Origin: Paenimyroides viscosum
Lineage (GTDB): Bacteria; Bacteroidota; Bacteroidia; Flavobacteriales; Flavobacteriaceae
Assembly (NCBI RefSeq): GCF_003858535.1
Contig: NZ_RQTJ01000022.1
Coordinates: forward strand, 7,075-43,274
Direction: 5' to 3'
DNA length: 36,200 nt
The notes below the pieces were generated by a model, which was not told the DNA's origin, searched no databases, and saw only the letters and a program-made list of their open reading frames with translations. This document shows positions 23,933-30,688 of this stretch, piece after piece; positions within the stretch are counted from its first letter, which is position 1, and every line of letters begins with the position of its first letter. The translations under genes and the position numbers were made by a program.

Positions 23933-24795
23933 CTTTTTAAAGCTATTTTGTAAAAATGGTAGGTGTTTTTTTTAGACTTCAAACTTACTAATATTTTTTT
24001 TTACTTTTAGACTTTTAAATAAGAAACCAAAATATAAAATAAGTGATGATTGTAAATAAGGTTAAAGCTGCTTTTGCTGCCTTTTTAATGTGTGTTGGAT
24101 CAACCGTTTACGCGCAAAATTTCAAAGTAGTTTTAGATCCCGGTCATGGAGGGAAAGATCCCGGAGCAATGCGAGGAAATTTCGTAGAAAAGAAAATTGT
24201 TTTAGATGTTGCTTTAAAAGTGGGCGAACTGCTAAAACTTGATAAAGATATTAAAGTGATATTTACCCGTAAAACGGATGTTTTTGTAGAGGTTGCAGAA
24301 CGAACTAGAATTGCAAATCGAGAAAAAGCCGATGTTTTTGTGTCTATTCACGTAAACGCAGCAAAAAATACAGCAGCTTATGGAGCCGAAACCTATATTA
24401 TGGGTATTAGTAAAAACGAAGCCAATTTAGAAGTTGCAAAACGAGAGAATGCTGTTATTACATTAGAAGATAATTACGAGAAGCATTACGAAGGATACGA
24501 TCCAAATCGTCCGGAATCTTTAATAGGATTGACTTTAATGCAGGAACAATTTATAAAACAAAGTATTGATCTGGCATCAAAAATCCAAGTGCGATTTAAA
24601 AACGATGTTCTACGCAACGATAGAGGCGTAAGGCAAGGTCCATTCTGGGTTTTACATAGTGCACTTATGCCAAGTATTTTAGTAGAATTGGGTTTTATAT
24701 CAAATAAAGAAGAAGGCGAATACCTTAATTCCGAAGCGGGTAAAAACGAACTAGCAAAAGCTATTGCAAGAGCAATTAGAGAATATAAAAAAAGT
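23903..24795. repeat. tandem duplication unit, copy 1 (lptD start, intergenic region, amidase)
   Basis: About 0.89 kb homologous to 24884-25770 with a constant offset of about 980 bases. A 22-base identical block (23903-23924 and 24884-24905) lies inside the first codons of lptD. The homology runs through the intergenic DNA and the whole amidase catalytic domain, and ends at the YKK codons before the stop of the short copy. Confidence 0.9.
23980..23987 (-). promoter_or_regulatory. -7 promoter box for lptD
   Basis: Minus-strand TAAGTTTG, perfect TAnnTTTG, 47 bases before the TTG start of lptD. Not conserved in the duplicated copy of this region. Confidence 0.45.
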
Positions 24796-24807
24796 AATTC
24801 GGTCTAA
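24046..24807 (+). CDS. N-acetylmuramoyl-L-alanine amidase (Amidase_3), short copy
   Basis: 253 residues from the ATG at 24046; a GTG just before it (24043) is a less likely start. Signal peptide about 1-24 (FLMCVGSTVYAQ). Amidase_3 domain fills the rest, with zinc ligands His34 (DPGHGG), Glu48 (FVEKK) and His102 (SIHVNA) and catalytic Glu214 (ILVELGF), so it should be active. It cleaves the amide bond between MurNAc and the stem peptide, used in daughter-cell separation. About 70% identical by eye to the next gene but stops after the catalytic domain and lacks that gene's SPOR-like tail. Divergent from lptD; the -7-like TATTTTG (23944-23950) is one base short, so expression may be weaker than for copy 2. 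Confidence 0.92.
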   Translation: MIVNKVKAAFAAFLMCVGSTVYAQNFKVVLDPGHGGKDPGAMRGNFVEKKIVLDVALKVGELLKLDKDIKVIFTRKTDVFVEVAERTRIANREKADVFVSIHVNAAKNTAAYGAETYIMGISKNEANLEVAKRENAVITLEDNYEKHYEGYDPNRPESLIGLTLMQEQFIKQSIDLASKIQVRFKNDVLRNDRGVRQGPFWVLHSALMPSILVELGFISNKEEGEYLNSEAGKNELAKAIARAIREYKKSNSV

Positions 24808-24883
24808 TAAAAAACAGATCATTAGCATATAAGTAGGTTATTCGTTTTAATTCTTGATAACGAATTGAATGTAAAATGAAGTG

Positions 24884-24913
24884 AAAAACGATATATATTA
24901 CTTTTGTATACAA
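24884..24913 (-). pseudogene. remnant of the lptD 5' end (about 10 codons)
   Basis: Minus-strand TTG start plus nine codons match the lptD start at eight of ten residues. Beyond residue 14 the similarity fades, and no barrel sequence follows. It lies in the amidase-2 upstream region and now overlaps that gene's promoter. Confidence 0.75.
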
Positions 24914-24932
24914 TTTTTATATACTATTTTTG
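24903..24932 (+). promoter_or_regulatory. promoter of amidase copy 2
   Basis: TTTG (24903-24906), 18-base spacer, TATTTTTG (24925-24932), a full consensus. The matching positions before copy 1 read TTTC and a one-base-shorter TATTTTG, so the promoters of the two copies have diverged. Confidence 0.6.
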
Positions 24933-25021
24933 TAAATTGGAATAGGTTTATGTTAAACAAAAAATAAACCGATATTTTAATGTTTAACTTTATAAATAAG
25001 AAACAAAAATATAAATATGCT

Positions 25022-26182
25022 ATGTTTATAGATAACTTTAAAGTTGTTATTGGTGCCTTTTTAATGTGTGTTGGATCAACGGTTTATGCCCAAAATTTTA
25101 AAGTGGTTTTAGACCCTGGGCACGGCGGTAAAGATTTTGGTGCTGTACGCGGAAATTACGTAGAAAAGAAAATTGTTTTAGATGTTGCCGAAAAAGTAGG
25201 CGACTTGTTAAAAAAAGATAAAGGAATAAATGTTATCTATACGCGAAAATCAGATGTTTTCTTAGAATTAAGAGAGCGTACTGAAATAGCCAACCGTGAA
25301 AAAGCAGATATTTTTGTTTCAATTCACGCAAACGCTGCCGCAAACGCACCAAGTGCGACAGGAACGGAAACTTTTATAATGGGTATGAGTAAAAACGCAT
25401 CAAATTTAGAAATTGCTAAAAAAGAGAATGCCGTTATTACGTTAGAAGATAATTATGAAACATCATATTCTGGTTACGATCCAAGCAAACCTGAATCATT
25501 AATTGGTTTAACGTTGATACAAGAACAGTTTGTAACACAGAGTATTGAACTTGCATCAAAAGTTCAAACCCGTTTTACAAATGATGCAGAAAGAAAAAAC
25601 CGTGGTGTTAAACAAGCGCCGTTTGTGGTTTTGTACACCGCTTTTATGCCTAGTGTTTTAGTTGAATTAGGTTTTTTATCGAACAGCGATGAAGGTGCTT
25701 ATTTAAACAGCGAAGAAGGTAGAAACGAGTTGGCTAGAGCTATTGCAAATGCAATCATTGATTATAAAAAGCAGTATCATTCTGCAAGCGAAAATATTTC
25801 GACTCAAAAACCACGTGAAACGCCTGTTAAAGAAGAACCTAAAAAGGTTGATACCATTAAACAAAAGGCTCCTGAACCCGCACAAACATCATCTGTAGAT
25901 GCTTCTAAACCAGCAACAGTAACCAAAGCAGGTGTTATGTTTAAAGTTCAAATTTCTGCAAGTGGTAAAAATATTGCGTTAACACCAAATAATTTTAATG
26001 GTTTAACCAATATTTCTATGGCTAAAGAAGGTAATATGTTTAAGTATTTTTATAACGAAACTACCGATTACGATCATGCACGTAAAGCGTTAGAAGTTGC
26101 TAAAAATAAAGGATACAACTCTGCCTTTTTAGTAGCCTACAAAAACGGCAAAAAAGTAAGCGTACAAGAAGCAATTAAATAG
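25022..26182 (+). CDS. N-acetylmuramoyl-L-alanine amidase (Amidase_3) with C-terminal SPOR-like domain
   Basis: 386 residues from the ATG at 25022. An ATG at 24980 would add 14 residues ahead of the signal peptide, and alignment with copy 1 shows that stretch is non-coding there, so I reject it. Signal peptide about 1-24 (GAFLMCVGSTVYAQ). Amidase_3 domain about 26-255 with His34, Glu48, His102 and Glu215 all present. A Pro/Lys/Glu/Thr-rich linker (about 258-308) leads to a SPOR-like domain (about 310-386: MFKVQISASGKNI, then FKYFYNETTDYDHARKAL and GYNSAFLVAYKNGKKV), which in other proteins binds denuded septal glycan. Probably the ancestral full-length septal amidase. Followed after 26 bases by the MCE gene. 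Confidence 0.93.
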   Translation: MFIDNFKVVIGAFLMCVGSTVYAQNFKVVLDPGHGGKDFGAVRGNYVEKKIVLDVAEKVGDLLKKDKGINVIYTRKSDVFLELRERTEIANREKADIFVSIHANAAANAPSATGTETFIMGMSKNASNLEIAKKENAVITLEDNYETSYSGYDPSKPESLIGLTLIQEQFVTQSIELASKVQTRFTNDAERKNRGVKQAPFVVLYTAFMPSVLVELGFLSNSDEGAYLNSEEGRNELARAIANAIIDYKKQYHSASENISTQKPRETPVKEEPKKVDTIKQKAPEPAQTSSVDASKPATVTKAGVMFKVQISASGKNIALTPNNFNGLTNISMAKEGNMFKYFYNETTDYDHARKALEVAKNKGYNSAFLVAYKNGKKVSVQEAIK

Positions 26183-26208
26183 AAATTTAACCTTTAATAC
26201 TAAAAAAA

Positions 26209-27165
26209 TTGAAAATAGCTATATCAAAAGAAGTAAAAACCGCTTTATTAGTGTTGTTATCTATAGGAATGTTAATTTGGGGTTATACCTTTTTAAACGG
26301 TAAAAACATTTTTAGCAGTTCACGAACATTCTTTGTGGAATACGAAAACGTAGAAGGTTTATCTACCGCATCATCTGTAACTATTAATGGTATGGTTGTA
26401 GGTAAAGTACATCATATCTCTCTAAAAGGGCAAGGTAAATTGTTGGTAGAAATTGTAATGACAGATAAGGTTGATATTCCAATCTCATCTAAAGCCGTAA
26501 TTTATTCACCCGATTTAATTGGAGGAAAACAAATTGCGCTTCAAATTAATTACAACGATCCAACGTTGGCAAAAAGTGGCGATTATTTACAATCAGGACA
26601 AATGGCGGGTTTAATTGATGATTTAGGTCAAAGAGTAGATCCAATCGCAAAAAAATTAGATTCTGTTCTTTATAATGTAAATATATTGGTGCAAAGTATA
26701 AACAAAACGTTAGATCCAACTGCGCAAAAAAACCTTCAAGAAGCTTTGGCACAGTTGAATGCTACAATGAAAAATGCAAATGGAATTACGGGTAAGTTTG
26801 ATAGAATTGTAAGTAGCAACGAATCTAAAATAAACAATATTGTTTCAGATTTTAATACAACATCTAAAAACCTTTCGGCTTTTTCAAACGATTTAGATAA
26901 AATTCAATTACAAAAATTACAAGATATCTTAAATAAATTTGATAGTGCAGCATCTAGCCTTGATAAAATGATGACCGATGCCAACAGCGGAAAAGGAAAT
27001 ATTGGTAAGTTAATGAAAGAAGAGGAACTGTATAACAATTTAGAATCGGCTACAAAAGAACTAAACAATTTGTTAGAAGACGTTAAACTAAACCCACGCC
27101 GTTACATAAACATTTCGGTATTTGGTAAAAAAGCGCAACCTTATACAGAACCCGTAAAACAATAG
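26209..27165 (+). CDS. MCE/MlaD family lipid-transport protein
   Basis: 318 residues. Start is TTG; the first in-frame ATG is at codon 20, inside the TM helix. One TM helix at about 10-28 (TALLVLLSIGMLIWGYTFL), then a single MCE domain (about 37-115: FFVEYENVEGLSTASSVTIN, VGKVHHISL, PDLIGGKQIAL), then a long helical C-terminus (about 125-290) with NDLDKIQLQKLQDILNKFDSA and the family pattern GKGNIGKLMKEEELYNNL. MCE hexamers bind and ferry phospholipids between inner and outer membranes as part of Mla-like systems. MlaE and MlaF partners are not in this window. Probably co-transcribed with the preceding amidase. Confidence 0.92.
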   Translation: MKIAISKEVKTALLVLLSIGMLIWGYTFLNGKNIFSSSRTFFVEYENVEGLSTASSVTINGMVVGKVHHISLKGQGKLLVEIVMTDKVDIPISSKAVIYSPDLIGGKQIALQINYNDPTLAKSGDYLQSGQMAGLIDDLGQRVDPIAKKLDSVLYNVNILVQSINKTLDPTAQKNLQEALAQLNATMKNANGITGKFDRIVSSNESKINNIVSDFNTTSKNLSAFSNDLDKIQLQKLQDILNKFDSAASSLDKMMTDANSGKGNIGKLMKEEELYNNLESATKELNNLLEDVKLNPRRYINISVFGKKAQPYTEPVKQ

Positions 27166-27212
27166 TTATACAATACAACATACAAAAAAACAATAACTAA
27201 CACATTACAATA

Positions 27213-28553
27213 ATGCAGATTTTAAGCAGTATTTTATTTATAGCTTTAACCGTTGCAGGTTTTGGTTTTTTTGCAATAAACGCAAAAAAAATCTACCGAA
27301 ATATAAAGTTGGGGCAATTTGTAAACAGAACCGACCGCCCAGCAGATCGATGGAGAAATATGCTTTTGGTAGCATTTGGACAAAAGAAAATGTTTGCCAG
27401 ACCCATTCCGGCACTTTTGCACTTTGCCATTTATGCCGCATTTATGATTACCCAAATTGAACTGATAGAAATTTTAATCGATGGTATTTTTGGAACACAT
27501 CGTATTTTTAAAGAACCGCTAGGTGGCTTGTACACCTTTATTATTAGTTTAATTGAAATAGTATCGGTAGGTGCTTTAACAGCAACTATTATCTTTTTAT
27601 CAAGAAGAAACCTTTTAAAACTTCCACGTTTAAACATGAAAGAATTAATGGGTTGGCCTAAAAAAGATGCCAATTTAATTTTAATCATGGAAATTATCTT
27701 GGTATTGTGCATTTTTACTATGAATGGAACCGATGAGGTTTTATACAACATGGGCAAATCGCATTTTGCAGGTCAAGGATCTTTTAATTTCACTATTTCT
27801 CAATTTATTGGTCCTGCCGTTTTTGGATCTTTTAGCGAAGGAACTTTGCATGTTTTAGAACGTATAGGTTGGTGGGGACACTTTATTATGGTATTGTCTT
27901 TCCTTAATTATCTGTACTATTCTAAACACTTGCACATCATTCTGGCATTCCCAAATACTTATTTTGCACATATAGAACCGCTTGGTAAATTTGATAATTT
28001 ACAAGCAGTTACCAATGAAGTAAAATTAATGATGGATCCTAATGCCGATCCGTTTGCAGCACCAGCGCCAGATGAAAATGCAGTTCCAGCAAAATTTGGA
28101 GCACAAGATGTTCAAGATCTAAACTGGGTTCAGTTGTTAAATGCTTATTCATGTACGGAATGTGGTCGTTGTACATCGTCTTGTCCGGCAAATATCACCG
28201 GTAAAAAACTGTCGCCACGTTTAATCATGATGAAAACGCGCGATCGTTTAGAAGAAGTAGGTAAAAATATCGATACCAATAAAGGAACGTTTGTAAACGA
28301 TGGTAAAACATTGTTGAATGATTATATTACACCCGAAGAATTGTGGGCGTGTACTACCTGTAATGCCTGTGTTGAAGCGTGCCCAATAGACATTAGTCCG
28401 TTATCTATTATTATGGATATGCGTCGATTTTTAGTAATGGAACAAAGTGCCGCACCAATGGAATTAAACACCATGATGACCAACATTGAAAACAATGGAG
28501 CACCTTGGCAGTACAGCCAAATGGATCGTTTAAATTGGAAAGACGAGAATTAA
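27213..28553 (+). CDS. membrane-bound 4Fe-4S protein, HdrD/GlpC-like (electron transfer subunit)
   Basis: 446 residues. N-terminal membrane part with about five TM helices (ILFIALTVAGFGFFAI, ALLHFAIYAAFMIT, LYTFIISLIEIVSVGALTAT, ILIMEIILVLCIFTM, WWGHFIMVLSFLNYLYY), resembling the NarI/HdrE-type membrane module. The cytoplasmic C-terminal half carries two 4Fe-4S motifs, CTECGRCTSSCP (about 313-324) and CTTCNACVEACP (about 380-391). The next gene encodes the matching CCG-domain partner, so the pair forms an HdrDE/GlpC-like complex that should pass electrons between a soluble donor and quinone. The donor is unknown; it cannot be called heterodisulfide reductase because no CoM/CoB chemistry exists here. 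Confidence 0.88.
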   Translation: MQILSSILFIALTVAGFGFFAINAKKIYRNIKLGQFVNRTDRPADRWRNMLLVAFGQKKMFARPIPALLHFAIYAAFMITQIELIEILIDGIFGTHRIFKEPLGGLYTFIISLIEIVSVGALTATIIFLSRRNLLKLPRLNMKELMGWPKKDANLILIMEIILVLCIFTMNGTDEVLYNMGKSHFAGQGSFNFTISQFIGPAVFGSFSEGTLHVLERIGWWGHFIMVLSFLNYLYYSKHLHIILAFPNTYFAHIEPLGKFDNLQAVTNEVKLMMDPNADPFAAPAPDENAVPAKFGAQDVQDLNWVQLLNAYSCTECGRCTSSCPANITGKKLSPRLIMMKTRDRLEEVGKNIDTNKGTFVNDGKTLLNDYITPEELWACTTCNACVEACPIDISPLSIIMDMRRFLVMEQSAAPMELNTMMTNIENNGAPWQYSQMDRLNWKDEN

Positions 28554-28585
28554 TCAACACAAATTATCAATTAAAAAAGTTAAAA

Positions 28586-29377
28586 ATGTCAGAAAGTTTA
28601 GTAGTGCCAACAATGGCAGAAATGATGGCGAGAGGCGAGCAACCCGAAGTTTTATTTTGGGTAGGTTGTTCGGGAAGTTTTGACGATAGAGCAAAAAAGA
28701 TTACCAAAGCGTTTGTACGCATTTTAAATAAAGCTAATGTTAAATTTGCCGTTTTAGGTAGTGAAGAAGGTTGTACCGGAGATCCTGCAAAACGTGCCGG
28801 AAACGAATTTTTGTTTCAAATGCAGGCAATGATGAACATTCAGGTGTTCGATGGTTACGAGGTGAAGAAGATAGTAACGGCTTGCCCGCACTGTTTCAAT
28901 ACTATTAAAAACGAATATCCTGAATTGGGTGGAACGTACGAAGTAGTGCACCATACCGAATTTTTAAAATCACTGTTAGATGATGGCAGATTAACCATTG
29001 AAGGCGGACAGTTTAAAGGCAAGCGTATCACTTTTCACGATCCTTGTTATCTGGGGCGTGCAAACAAAATTTATGAAGCGCCGCGCGATTTAATTCAAAA
29101 ATTAGATGCCGAATTGGTTGAAATGAAACGATCAAAAGCAAACGGTTTATGTTGTGGAGCAGGTGGTGCGCAAATGTTTAAAGAACCCGAAAAAGGTAAC
29201 AAAGATGTAAACATGGAACGTACAGATGATGCTTTGGAAATAAAACCAGATATTATCGCAGCCGGTTGTCCGTTTTGTAATACCATGTTAACAGATGGTG
29301 TGAAATTTAACCATAAAGAAGGTGAAGTTCAGGTATTGGATGTAGCCGAATTAATTGCTAACGCACAAGACTTATAA
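28586..29377 (+). CDS. CCG-domain (HdrB-like) Fe-S protein, partner of the membrane subunit
   Basis: 263 residues from the ATG at 28586 (MSESLVVPTMAEMMARGEQP). An earlier in-frame start at 28505 would overlap the previous gene by 49 bases and is not supported. Two cysteine-rich CCG domains: VGCSGSFDDRA, EEGCTGDPAKR and TACPHCFNTIKNEYP, then HDPCYLGRANKIYEAPR, CCGAGGAQMF and AAGCPFCNTMLTDG. Such domains hold a noncubane 4Fe-4S cluster in HdrB and occur in LutA, GlpC and succinate dehydrogenase SdhE. Lies 32 bases after the membrane Fe-S gene and one base before the next start, so it belongs to a three-gene operon. Substrate unknown. Confidence 0.9.
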   Translation: MSESLVVPTMAEMMARGEQPEVLFWVGCSGSFDDRAKKITKAFVRILNKANVKFAVLGSEEGCTGDPAKRAGNEFLFQMQAMMNIQVFDGYEVKKIVTACPHCFNTIKNEYPELGGTYEVVHHTEFLKSLLDDGRLTIEGGQFKGKRITFHDPCYLGRANKIYEAPRDLIQKLDAELVEMKRSKANGLCCGAGGAQMFKEPEKGNKDVNMERTDDALEIKPDIIAAGCPFCNTMLTDGVKFNHKEGEVQVLDVAELIANAQDL

Positions 29378-29378
29378 T

Positions 29379-29861
29379 ATGTTTGTACCTTTTGAAGAAA
29401 TGCCAAAATCGGCAAAAATCTGGATTTACCAGGCAAACAGAAAAATGACCGATGAAGAAGTTGCAACTGCAAACGAACTGTTAACCAATTTTGTTGAAAA
29501 TTGGGCAGCACACAGCACCCCTTTAAAAGCATCGTATCAAATAAAATATAACCGTTTTATTGTTTTAGCTGTTGATCAAGAATACCATGCAGCGTCTGGT
29601 TGCTCAATTGATGCTTCGGTTAGAATCATTCAGGATTTAGAACAAAAATTCGGAATCGATTTGTTGGATAAAATGAACGTAACTTATAAAACAGGCGAAT
29701 TCATTGCGCATAAATCATTAATTGATTTCAAGAAAATGGCAAAAGAAAAAGCCGTAAATGCAAATACTATTGTTTTTAATAATCTTGTAAATACTATAGA
29801 AGAGTTCGAAGAGTTTTGGGAAGTTCCTGCAGGCGAAAGCTGGCATAGTCGCTTTTTTTAA
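29379..29861 (+). CDS. conserved protein of unknown function (often mislabelled ABC transporter ATPase)
   Basis: 160 residues from the ATG at 29379, one base after the previous stop; a start at 29355 would overlap that gene needlessly. It begins MFVPFEEMPKSAKIWIYQAN and has the invariant-looking segment ASGCSIDASVRIIQDLEQK, then KMNVTYKTGEFIAH and the end ESWHSRFF. I recall close homologues in Flavobacteriia annotated as 'ABC transporter ATPase', but no Walker A, Walker B or ABC signature is present, so that name should be ignored. The single Cys and neighbouring Ser/Asp in the central motif look functional. Operon position with the Fe-S module suggests a related role, which is inference. Confidence 0.75.
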   Translation: MFVPFEEMPKSAKIWIYQANRKMTDEEVATANELLTNFVENWAAHSTPLKASYQIKYNRFIVLAVDQEYHAASGCSIDASVRIIQDLEQKFGIDLLDKMNVTYKTGEFIAHKSLIDFKKMAKEKAVNANTIVFNNLVNTIEEFEEFWEVPAGESWHSRFF

Positions 29862-29933
29862 TAAGATATTTAATCATAAAAAAAGACTATCTGGAACGTC
29901 GTACCAAATTATATTTATTGTATGTAGGTAAAA

Positions 29934-30011
29934 CGTCGCTTAGAGTAGCGTAACGTAGTGAAGCGTATAGAGAAGTTAATAATTATAAGTTCTCGACAGG
30001 ATCGAACTGAC
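29934..30011. repeat. dispersed intergenic repeat, copy B
   Basis: 78 bases, near-identical to 2244-2323; same order and orientation, about four substitutions and a 2-3 base difference in the AT-rich middle. It lies after the Fe-S operon and before the terminator of the mepB-like gene. The TCGAGAA/TTCTCGA inverted repeat of copy A is broken here by a C to A change. Confidence 0.85.
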
Positions 30012-30061
30012 GACTGGTTATTACATTCTCTTTGGTACAAGCTTTCTGATAATCATTTTAT

Positions 30062-30098
30062 AAAAAAATCATCTTTAATTAGTTTTAAAGATGATTTT
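30062..30098. terminator. terminator overlapping the 3' end of the mepB-like gene
   Basis: 14-bp stem AAAATCATCTTTAA/TTAAAGATGATTTT (30065-30078 and 30085-30098), 6-base loop; T-rich on both sides. The stop codon of the minus-strand gene (30075-30077) lies in the stem. May also stop transcription from the Fe-S operon. Confidence 0.85.
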
Positions 30099-30581
30099 TC
30101 CTTTTAATATATCTGTAAAATCTTCCGAAATATTACTACAATTAATAAAGTAATCTACTTGCCATGCTTTAGTTTTTTTAGCCTGATTATTTTCTGTTTC
30201 TGTCCATTCAGGATAAACTCTAAAACCTCTTTTTCCTTCTTTTTTGATGTTAGATATGATACCTTTATCGCTTAAAATATCTTTCGGAAAAATAAAAAAT
30301 CCAGAATAATCTTCTTGTTTTACAGCGATAATGTAAAAATCAAACGGATCGTTTATTGAGAAAGGTTCAGTTATTTTTTCGGCATTTCGTTTCCAAAGCG
30401 TAACAAACAAACCAACTTTTTTAGGCGTTACCTTTGCTTGCCGATACTTAATCTGTAAATCATCTAATTTAAAACTGCATCCAGAATATTCCAAACATTC
30501 ATTATCTATAACAAAATCGGTAATTTTTTTGTTGGTTAAGTTTGAAAGTAGTGTTTCTATCTGTTGTAAGTTGTTTGTCAT
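30075..30581 (-). CDS. MepB-family protein
   Basis: 168 residues, cytoplasmic, single domain. The family pattern is visible: NECLEYSGCSFKLDDLQIKYR, RQAKVTPKKVGLFVTLWKRN, PFDFYIIAV and KGIISNIKKEGKRGFRVYPE followed by NNQAKKTKAWQVDYFI. MepB was named from the mepRAB multidrug-efflux locus of Staphylococcus aureus, but its function is not settled and no MepR or MepA gene is nearby. The two conserved Lys/Arg stretches and KAWQ suggest nucleic-acid or nucleotide contact, which is inference. Monocistronic, with its own terminator. No clear promoter; TACATTTA upstream misses the consensus at the last base. Confidence 0.85.
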   Translation of the reverse strand: MTNNLQQIETLLSNLTNKKITDFVIDNECLEYSGCSFKLDDLQIKYRQAKVTPKKVGLFVTLWKRNAEKITEPFSINDPFDFYIIAVKQEDYSGFFIFPKDILSDKGIISNIKKEGKRGFRVYPEWTETENNQAKKTKAWQVDYFINCSNISEDFTDILKGKIIFKTN

Positions 30582-30657
30582 TATTCTTGTAAATGTACGT
30601 TAGAGTTTTTTAACGGAAAATTCCGAATTTATATTATTAAATTCATTTTCAAAAGTT

Positions 30658-30665
30658 TATTTTTG
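30658..30665 (+). promoter_or_regulatory. -7 promoter box for the GH3/beta-lactamase-bshA operon
   Basis: TATTTTTG, a perfect TAnnTTTG box 23 bases before the ATG at 30689; the -33 region is AT-rich without a clear TTG. Confidence 0.5.
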
Positions 30666-30688
30666 ATGATGTTTTATTTTTAACAGTT

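Larger units (their letters stand above)
24884..25770. repeat. tandem duplication unit, copy 2
   Basis: Second copy of the segment at 23903-24795. The first 30 bases, read on the minus strand from a TTG at 24911-24913, encode MYTKVIYIVF, against MHRKVIYIVF of lptD. This is a dead remnant of the lptD 5' end, showing that duplication included the divergent lptD start. Confidence 0.9.

Noticed and set aside
24980..25021. Upstream ATG for amidase copy 2 adding 14 residues
   Set aside because: The homologous stretch before copy 1 is non-coding, and the extension would put a charged segment in front of a normal signal peptide.
27238..27757. Several minus-strand open frames opposite the HdrD-like gene
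   Set aside because: They lie wholly opposite a well-supported membrane protein and show no signal peptide, motif or promoter.
29379..29861. ABC transporter ATPase
   Set aside because: No Walker A, Walker B or ABC signature in 160 residues; the name is probably an inherited database error.
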